Assembly: GCA_035647175.1 (NCBI GenBank)
Contig: DASRNX010000084.1
Coordinates: forward strand, 1-6,177
Source: UBA3941 sp035647175
Lineage (GTDB): Bacteria > Bacillota > Clostridia > Caldicoprobacterales > UBA3941
Length of the DNA stretch: 6,177 nucleotides
Direction: 5' to 3'
Every line of letters begins with the position of its first letter. The stretch's first letter is position 1. The notes under the pieces are model-generated. The model did no database searches and was not told where the DNA came from. It saw nothing but the letters and a program-made list of their open reading frames with translations. The position numbers were made by a program, and so were the translations under genes. This document shows, one piece after another, positions 1 through 4,175 of the stretch.

Positions 1-691
1 ATCTTGTATTTATGGTCAACTCCATTATCTTGTTCTTATCCTTTACCTTATCCAATATCTCACCGGTCAATGTCTGGCCTTCTTCAAGAAGAATGTTTCC
101 CGATCCGTCCAACACGGTCCTGGTTCCCTTCCTCCCTATTAAAAACTGCCTTTGTTTTTCTTCAAACATCCTTACGCTATTTTTAGCGGGGGCCTTTATA
201 ACGCTGGGGATCGTCTCTTTTCCCGCCTGCTTACCTTCTTGAAACACCAGGATATTCGGGCCAAAGGATACAATTTTAGGGTGCTCTATTATTTCCGGGC
301 CGCGGACCCCCTCAAGATGACATTTACTGATAACCCCATCCGCCAAGGCTATATAGCATTCCTTGACTGATCCCATATATTGTCCTTTTTCGGTAAATAC
401 CCTGGAATGGTTAACCCTGACTTCCTTTTGGGCCAGCCTGACCGCTTCCTCAACTTCAGAAAATCTCCTGCAACTTCTTTCACCTTGAATCGTAACTGCA
501 TCGATACCAATGGATAGTATATCGCCGAAGGAAACGAGTCTTGCTCCAAGGTACCATTTATCGTCCATAACCAGAAGGTACTTTACTTTGCTGCTGGCCG
601 GATCGATTAAAACATCCTTTATAGTACCCAGCTCCATAGCCCCATCAATACTGATTAAGGGTAACCCTATAATATCCTGTATTTTTTTCAT
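1..691 (-). CDS. PRC-barrel domain protein, 3' end cut by the window edge
   Basis: An uninterrupted reading frame of 230 codons starts at the ATG at 691-689 and is still open at base 1, so the C-terminus is missing. The start is preceded by the G-rich stretch GGTGGGG five bases upstream, an imperfect Shine-Dalgarno. Residues 1-75 have the PRC-barrel pattern: MKKIQDIIGLPLISID, then a G-T-I-K-D-V-L-I-D strand, a KYLLV strand, and LVSFGDILSIG at 52-62. Residues 92-155 look like a second, more divergent copy (RVFTEKGQYMGSVKECYI, then a KIVSFGPNILVF strand). Residues 182-230 (FLIGRKGTRTVLDGSGNILL, then LTGEILDKVK) form a third conserved block often seen at the end of clostridial PRC-barrel proteins. 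There is no signal peptide or membrane segment, so it should be cytosolic. PRC-barrels occur in the photosynthetic reaction centre H subunit, RimM and small sporulation proteins, so the fold alone does not give a function. It lies 91 bases downstream of rex on the same strand with no terminator between, so co-transcription is likely. The family is fairly sure; the role is unknown. Confidence 0.75.
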   Translation of the reverse strand, partial: MKKIQDIIGLPLISIDGAMELGTIKDVLIDPASSKVKYLLVMDDKWYLGARLVSFGDILSIGIDAVTIQGERSCRRFSEVEEAVRLAQKEVRVNHSRVFTEKGQYMGSVKECYIALADGVISKCHLEGVRGPEIIEHPKIVSFGPNILVFQEGKQAGKETIPSVIKAPAKNSVRMFEEKQRQFLIGRKGTRTVLDGSGNILLEEGQTLTGEILDKVKDKNKIMELTINTR

Positions 692-782
692 CTTAACCCC
701 ACCGCCTAAATATTTCGCTGTCCTGCTTGCTTTGCCCCATACACAAAATATCGAAACCTATTACTTCAATAAATGCATTTTA

Positions 783-1415
783 TCAATCGATATCATTCAT
801 CTTATACGTCAGGGTATACAAGCTGTCGCTTAGGTGTACATTTTCTACCGCAATATCATCCGGAGCCTTTACATCAATGGGCGCAAAGTTCCAAATACTC
901 TTTATACCGCTGGTGACCATCTGATCCGCTATTGATTGGGCCTGATCCTTTGGTGCGCATATTACGCCCACCCTTATATCATTGTTGATTATAAAGTCTC
1001 CCATTGTTCCGATATCATAGATCTGTACCCCCCTGATGGACATACCAATCAGGCGGGGGTTTGCATCAAACATGGCTGTTATGTTAAATCCTTCCCTTGC
1101 AAATCCTGAGTAGTTGGACAAAGCCTGTCCCAGATTCCCTGCACCAACAATTATGACATTGTATTTCTTATGAAGCCCCAAGATCTTCCTTATCTCACTG
1201 CACAAATCGCTTACATGATACCCGTATCCCTGCTGCCCGAACCCGCCAAAACAATTAAAATCTTGGCGGATTTGGGAGGCCGTAAGGCCCATCCTCTTAC
1301 TGAGTTCCTTCGATGAAATCCTCTGCATTCCGCCCTTTTCCATATCCTTTAAGTATCGATAATACTTGGGCAACCGTCGGATAACCGCTTCCGAAATTCT
1401 GCTACTTTTTTGCAT
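783..1415 (-). CDS. rex: Redox-sensing transcriptional repressor Rex
   Basis: This encodes 210 residues, the normal length for Rex, a cytosolic dimer that binds DNA when NADH is low and lets go when NADH rises. The N-terminal winged helix (about 1-78) begins with ISEAVIRRLPKYYRYL, a Rex hallmark, and carries the recognition region LTASQIRQDF (44-53) followed by FGGFGQQGYGYHV. The Rossmann domain follows, with the dinucleotide-binding loop GAGNLG at 91-96 and the acidic residue D117 in AMFDANP after the second strand, as expected for NAD(H) binding. The C-terminus (VENVHLSDSLYTLTYKM) matches the domain-swapped dimerisation helix. I chose the ATG at 1415 over the in-frame GTG at 1421: the Shine-Dalgarno GGGAGGG (1429-1423) is seven bases from the ATG but only one from the GTG. 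The gene is divergent from the ABC-F gene, and the PRC-barrel gene follows it. I found no complete Rex operator of the TTGTGAA-N4-TTCACAA type in the window, so autoregulation is not shown by the sequence. Confidence 0.96.
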   Translation of the reverse strand: MQKSSRISEAVIRRLPKYYRYLKDMEKGGMQRISSKELSKRMGLTASQIRQDFNCFGGFGQQGYGYHVSDLCSEIRKILGLHKKYNVIIVGAGNLGQALSNYSGFAREGFNITAMFDANPRLIGMSIRGVQIYDIGTMGDFIINNDIRVGVICAPKDQAQSIADQMVTSGIKSIWNFAPIDVKAPDDIAVENVHLSDSLYTLTYKMNDID

Positions 1416-1422
1416 GAACACA

Positions 1423-1429
1423 CCCTCCC
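1423..1429 (-). promoter_or_regulatory. Ribosome binding site that decides the rex start
   Basis: On the minus strand GGGAGGG sits seven bases before the ATG at 1415 and only one base before the GTG at 1421. The spacing makes ATG the likely start and shortens the longest reading frame by two codons. Confidence 0.85.
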
Positions 1430-1619
1430 TGGATTACGCTCATATTCTAGGATTGCTAATAGTCTGTCCTACATTTTTTCATAAATATATCAAGGAGCCC
1501 GACTAATGACTTTCACTTTTTATGATTTTCTGCTATCATTAAAACTATGCCGGATGCATTAGAATGCGATTTAATAACATCGGACTTATTTGGCATAAAG
1601 CTATTTCTGTGATTAAAGT

Positions 1620-1661
1620 GTTATCGAAAATGCATTCCCACGGATGAGTCCTTTTCGTAAC
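1620..1661. repeat. Imperfect inverted repeat in the divergent intergenic region
   Basis: GTTA plus CGAAAA (1620-1630, with T1624 unpaired) is complementary to TTTTCGTAAC (1652-1661), giving ten base pairs with one bulge. A small GGA/TCC hairpin (1642-1644 with 1649-1651) lies inside the 21-base loop. No run of T follows on either strand, so it does not look like an intrinsic terminator. It could be an operator or a leader hairpin. Confidence 0.45.
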
Positions 1662-1668
1662 ATATCTG

Positions 1669-1677
1669 ATTATATCA
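1669..1677 (-). promoter_or_regulatory. Possible extended -10 promoter facing rex
   Basis: The minus strand reads TGATATAAT, an exact extended -10 (TG, one base, TATAAT) for the housekeeping sigma factor. No good -35 lies 16-18 bases upstream. It would give rex a leader of about 245 bases containing the inverted repeat at 1620-1661. TTGTGA, one half of a Rex operator, overlaps it at 1680-1675, but the second half is absent. Confidence 0.3.
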
Positions 1678-1802
1678 CAAAAAGTATTTATTTAGACCGT
1701 TTATATTTGATTCGCCGCAAAAACTATGGCTAAATCGGATTATGCAGCGTAACGGCGTTTAATTTAGTGTGGGCTTTCGCCCCAAGCGCTACTATAGAAG
1801 TA

Positions 1803-1839
1803 ACCGGTGGGTTATTGTTATAATAAATATACCGCCGGC
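1803..1839. promoter_or_regulatory. Paired RCCGGY palindromes around the -10 element, possible operator
   Basis: ACCGGT (1803-1808) and GCCGGC (1834-1839) are each palindromic and begin 31 bases apart, about three turns of the helix, with the extended -10 between them. The arms CCGGTGG (1804-1810) and CCGCCGG (1832-1838) also pair as an inverted repeat with one G-T wobble, so a hairpin is the alternative reading. The regulator is unknown. Confidence 0.3.
1816..1824 (+). promoter_or_regulatory. Likely extended -10 promoter of the ABC-F gene
   Basis: TGTTATAAT is a perfect extended -10 element (TG at 1816-1817, TATAAT at 1819-1824). The -35 position (around 1796-1801, AGAAGT) is a poor match, which is tolerated when TG is present. 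Transcription would start near 1831 and give a leader of about 75 bases. The element sits between two RCCGGY palindromes (1803-1808 and 1834-1839), which may mark a regulator site. Confidence 0.42.
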
Positions 1840-1860
1840 AGAATAATCGTATATTGCTTA

Positions 1861-1893
1861 ATAATTTGTTCATTATAATTTGTTCATTATAAT
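1861..1893 (+). repeat. 14-base tandem repeat just before the ABC-F ribosome binding site
   Basis: The unit ATAATTTGTTCATT occurs twice in a row (1861-1874, 1875-1888) and is followed by ATAAT, so bases 1861-1879 and 1875-1893 are identical. Each copy forms a TATAAT at its end (1874-1879 and 1888-1893). The repeat ends two bases before the Shine-Dalgarno GGGAGG. The first TATAAT could act as a -10 with a start near 1886; the second is too close to the ribosome binding site to give a translatable message. Confidence 0.9.
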
Positions 1894-1894
1894 C

Positions 1895-1900
1895 GGGAGG
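1895..1900 (+). promoter_or_regulatory. Ribosome binding site of the ABC-F gene
   Basis: GGGAGG lies six bases before the ATG at 1907. It rules out the in-frame TTG at 1880, which would place the Shine-Dalgarno inside the gene and code a first stretch unlike any ABC-F N-terminus. Confidence 0.88.
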
Positions 1901-1906
1901 TCAAAG

Positions 1907-3820
1907 ATGATAGTTCTAGCCTGTGATAAGGTAACCAAATCCTTCGGCGTTAATTTAATTTTAAACCAAATAACTTTTACTGTCAATGATGGATCTCGCC
2001 TGGGGGTTGTAGGGGGCAACGGTGCCGGAAAGACCACCCTATTCAATATAATTGCCGGGGATTTATCGGTAGACAGCGGCGAAATCCACAAACACAGGGA
2101 GACCACCATGGCATACTTACCCCAGAATACGGTGCTTATGTCCCACAGAACCCTTTGGGACGAGCTTTTGGGGGTATTTGAAGCCCTAATAGAACAGGAA
2201 GACACCCTCAGGCGGATGGAAGAAAAGATGGCCCATTACAGTTCCATGGACGAAACGGAATATTCCAGGCTCTTAAGTGAATATTCCAGGCTGCAGGAAT
2301 CCTTTGATAGTCGGGGCGGCTACAGTTACGAGAGCTATATAAGGGGTGTTCTAATAGGCCTTGGATTCTCCCAGCATGAATTTAATACCCCCATCGCACA
2401 CCTTAGCGGCGGCCAAAAGACCAGGGTAGCCCTCGCTAAGGTGCTTCTTGAAAAGCCCAATCTCCTGCTCCTGGACGAGCCCACCAACCACCTGGACCTA
2501 AGTGCCATGCAATGGCTGGAGGAATACCTTCTATCCTATCCCGGAACTATAATGGTCATCTCCCATGACAGATATTTTTTAGATGCGGTCTGTGATAATA
2601 TACTGGAGATAGAAAATAGAGCCGGTCGTCTATACGGCGGAAACTATTCCAATTATATCATCCAAAAATCTCAGTGGAATGCTCAACGGGAAAAGGAGTA
2701 TATAGCGCAGCAAAAGGAGATTTCCCGCCAAGAGGGGATTATTGAAAGGTACCGTTCCTTCAATAGGGAAAAAAGCATCAGAGCTGCCGAAAGCCGGCAG
2801 AAGAGACTGGATAAGATGGAAAGGCTGGAAAAGATTCATGATATGGATCGTATAGACTTTTCCTTTGGTATAGACAGGCAGAGCGGGCGGGACGTGTTAT
2901 CGGTAGAGTCTTTATCCAAGGCCTTTGGTGATAAATCTTTATTTGAAGATATCTCCTTTGATATCCGCCTTGGAGATAGAGTGGCCCTTATCGGCCCTAA
3001 CGGATGCGGAAAATCCACCCTACTTAAGATAATCCTGGATGAAATGCCCCCGTCCTCGGGTATTGTGAAGAAGGGCGTGGGGGTTGAAATCGGATATTAT
3101 GACCAGGAGCTAAATAGCCTCAACCCGCAAAATATGGTCATAGAAGAATTGTGGGACGATTTCCCCCAAATGAGGGAAACCGAGATACGAAATGCCTTGG
3201 CGGCCAGGCTCTTTAAGGGCGATTCTGTGTATAAATCCGTTGCCTCCCTCAGCGGCGGTGAAAAAGGGCATCTTATCCTGACCAAGCTGGTCCTATCCAA
3301 TAATAATTTTCTTCTGTTGGATGAACCCACCAACCACCTGGACATGGCATCGCGGGAAGAACTGGAACAAGCCCTGACAGAATACCCCGGTACTATTCTT
3401 ATGGTATCTCATGACCGATACTTTTTAAACAAGATAGCCGATCGGGTCATCGAAATGGAATCCGGGGACATCACAGAATACCTAGGAAATTATGATGACT
3501 ATGTAAACAAAAAAGGAGCCCTAGATGCCCTGACAGGACGTAATGAAAAAATCCCCGATATTACAAGGACCGCCAGCCGCGAGGAACGCCGCAGGGAGCG
3601 CATGGAAAGGGAAAGAGCCAAGGAAGAAAAGGAGCGTCTTGAGAACCTTGAGGTTCGGATACATCAGTTGGAAGATGAGATAAAGGATCTGGAAGTGATG
3701 ATGGCGGATCCGGGCCTATATGACGATGTTAATAAGATGCTGGAGGTTCAGCAAAGGTATGAGCTGCTAAAGGATGAGCTGGAGGGGGTTTATTCTAAGT
3801 GGATGAACCTAGCCAAGTGA
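1907..3820 (+). CDS. ABC-F family ATPase, ribosome-associated (YdiF/Uup-like)
   Basis: The 637-residue product has two ABC ATPase domains and no membrane segment, which defines ABC-F proteins. These bind near the ribosomal E site and act on stalled or antibiotic-bound ribosomes. Domain 1 has Walker A GGNGAGKT (36-43), signature LSGGQ (166-170), Walker B with catalytic glutamate LLLLDEPTNHLD (D190, E191) and switch histidine H220. A short arm insert lies between Walker A and the signature (about 80-155). The charged linker (about 240-315, including RYRSFNREKSIRAAESRQKR) corresponds to the P-site tRNA interaction motif. Domain 2 has GPNGCGKST (363-371), LSGGE (448-452), D472/E473 and H502. The C-terminal tail (about 556-637) is highly charged and predicted to form a coiled coil, as in YdiF and Uup. 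Both catalytic glutamates are intact. A histidine (LSGGEKGH) replaces the arginine usual after the second signature. The ATG at 1907 is set by GGGAGG six bases upstream. It could be a housekeeping factor or an antibiotic protection protein; sequence by eye does not decide. Confidence 0.95.
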   Translation: MIVLACDKVTKSFGVNLILNQITFTVNDGSRLGVVGGNGAGKTTLFNIIAGDLSVDSGEIHKHRETTMAYLPQNTVLMSHRTLWDELLGVFEALIEQEDTLRRMEEKMAHYSSMDETEYSRLLSEYSRLQESFDSRGGYSYESYIRGVLIGLGFSQHEFNTPIAHLSGGQKTRVALAKVLLEKPNLLLLDEPTNHLDLSAMQWLEEYLLSYPGTIMVISHDRYFLDAVCDNILEIENRAGRLYGGNYSNYIIQKSQWNAQREKEYIAQQKEISRQEGIIERYRSFNREKSIRAAESRQKRLDKMERLEKIHDMDRIDFSFGIDRQSGRDVLSVESLSKAFGDKSLFEDISFDIRLGDRVALIGPNGCGKSTLLKIILDEMPPSSGIVKKGVGVEIGYYDQELNSLNPQNMVIEELWDDFPQMRETEIRNALAARLFKGDSVYKSVASLSGGEKGHLILTKLVLSNNNFLLLDEPTNHLDMASREELEQALTEYPGTILMVSHDRYFLNKIADRVIEMESGDITEYLGNYDDYVNKKGALDALTGRNEKIPDITRTASREERRRERMERERAKEEKERLENLEVRIHQLEDEIKDLEVMMADPGLYDDVNKMLEVQQRYELLKDELEGVYSKWMNLAK

Positions 3821-3831
3821 TGCCGATTATT

Positions 3832-3903
3832 TATGGATAAACAACAGATCAACTAAATTTATCTGTAAGTGATAAGTTTTATAGTTGGAGTTGTTTATCT
3901 ATA
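3832..3903. repeat. Long AT-rich hairpin downstream of the ABC-F gene
   Basis: Eleven bases after the ABC-F stop codon begins a nearly continuous hairpin. Outer stem: 3832-3845 with 3890-3903, containing the perfect ten-base arms GATAAACAAC and GTTGTTTATC plus four more pairs, one of them G-T. Middle stem: CAACTA (3850-3855) with TAGTTG (3882-3887). Inner stem: about eight pairs, 3856-3863 with 3871-3878, one a wobble, closed by a seven-base loop. About 28 pairs in total span 72 bases. No T-run follows, so it is not a simple terminator. It could stabilise the mRNA end, be a small palindromic mobile repeat, or be a remnant of one. Confidence 0.7.
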
Positions 3904-3927
3904 TCTGATGATTATTAAGCAAAAATT

Positions 3928-3964
3928 AATTAGAGGGAGCGGATTCTGACCGCTCCCTCTAATT
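3928..3964. terminator. Bidirectional intrinsic terminator between the convergent genes
   Basis: A perfect 15-bp stem (3928-3942 with 3950-3964) with core GAGGGAGCGG/CCGCTCCCTC and a seven-base loop ATTCTGA. On the plus strand the stem ends in AATTT and continues TAATT; on the minus strand it is followed by AATTTTTG, a better T-run. It lies about 108 bases after the ABC-F stop and 211 bases after the aconitase stop, and can serve both convergent transcripts. Confidence 0.92.
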
Positions 3965-4018
3965 TAATTCGTTGTGCATTTAGACATATATAGGTGATCA
4001 CTATTGAACGCTATTTCA

Positions 4019-4141
4019 TCGCTGATTTAGGGAAACTAAGGCTTTTCCCATTTAAAAACCTTATCGTTTCCAATCAGGCGTCTTGCTTGATTGCATAGGA
4101 GGATGGTTCATTCCGGCATCTTCTAAAACCCCAATCAGCGA
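4019..4141. repeat. Two tandem palindromic units with alternative pairings
   Basis: Four arms occur in order: 1, TCGCTGATT (4019-4027); 2, AATCAGGC (4072-4079); 3, GCTTGATT (4085-4092); 4, AATCAGCGA (4133-4141). Arms 1-2 and 3-4 give two hairpins in series; arms 2-3 inside 1-4 give a nested fold. Between arms 1 and 2 is a strong inner stem: GGAAAC/GTTTCC (4031-4036, 4066-4071) and TAAGG/CCTTA (4037-4041, 4059-4063). Between arms 3 and 4 is an eight-pair stem (4098-4105 with 4117-4124). CCAATCAG recurs exactly at 4070-4077 and 4131-4138, 61 bases apart, suggesting a duplicated unit. Several non-Watson-Crick positions are G-T on the plus strand but A-C on the minus strand, which slightly favours a plus-strand RNA. 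The call is structure only; no known RNA family is recognised. Confidence 0.5.
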
Positions 4142-4175
4142 ATTCATACGCCTTTCTTATTTTTTCTAGGCCATC

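Larger units (their letters stand above)
1422..1906. other. 485-base divergent intergenic region between rex and the ABC-F gene
   Basis: No known RNA gene or protein family is visible here. The region is AT-rich and must hold the promoters of both flanking genes. On the rex side, TAGAAT (1449-1444, minus) could be a -10 giving a leader of about 20 bases, but no good -35 is properly spaced. Further out is an extended -10 facing rex at 1669-1677. On the ABC-F side are an extended -10 at 1816-1824 and a tandem repeat at 1861-1893. TTGGCA (1590-1595), 17 bases before TTAAAG (1613-1618) with a TG just ahead, is a weaker plus-strand alternative. Small inverted repeats lie at 1620-1661, 1765-1791 and 1804-1838. 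Two tiny ORFs (18 and 27 codons) at 1506-1562 and 1564-1647 are discussed as a finding and not called as genes. Confidence 0.7.

Noticed and set aside
349..549. 66-codon minus-strand ORF
   Set aside because: It lies in a different frame inside the PRC-barrel gene, which has clear family sequence in its own frame.
4..924. Several overlapping plus-strand ORFs of 60-107 codons on the left side
   Set aside because: They lie antisense to the PRC-barrel and rex genes, lack ribosome binding sites and show low-complexity composition typical of shadow frames.
1625..1661. Hammerhead-like bases (GGATGAG and CGAAAA near each other)
   Set aside because: The conserved CUGAUGA core is broken at the U, and stem II and the GAAA box are not in the required arrangement.
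1880..1906. TTG start for the ABC-F gene
   Set aside because: The Shine-Dalgarno at 1895-1900 lies inside that extension and is perfectly spaced for the ATG at 1907.
1422..1906. Full Rex operator (TTGTGAA-N4-TTCACAA or the TTGTTAA variant)
   Set aside because: Only a half-site was found at 1675-1680; no palindrome with both halves is present on either side.
1873..2205. 110-codon minus-strand ORF over the ABC-F start
   Set aside because: It is antisense to the Walker A region of a well-supported gene and has no recognisable features.
4097..4126. AGGAGG followed directly by ATG on the plus strand
   Set aside because: There is no spacer between the Shine-Dalgarno-like bases and the ATG, and the frame ends after seven codons; the bases are better explained as one arm of a stem.
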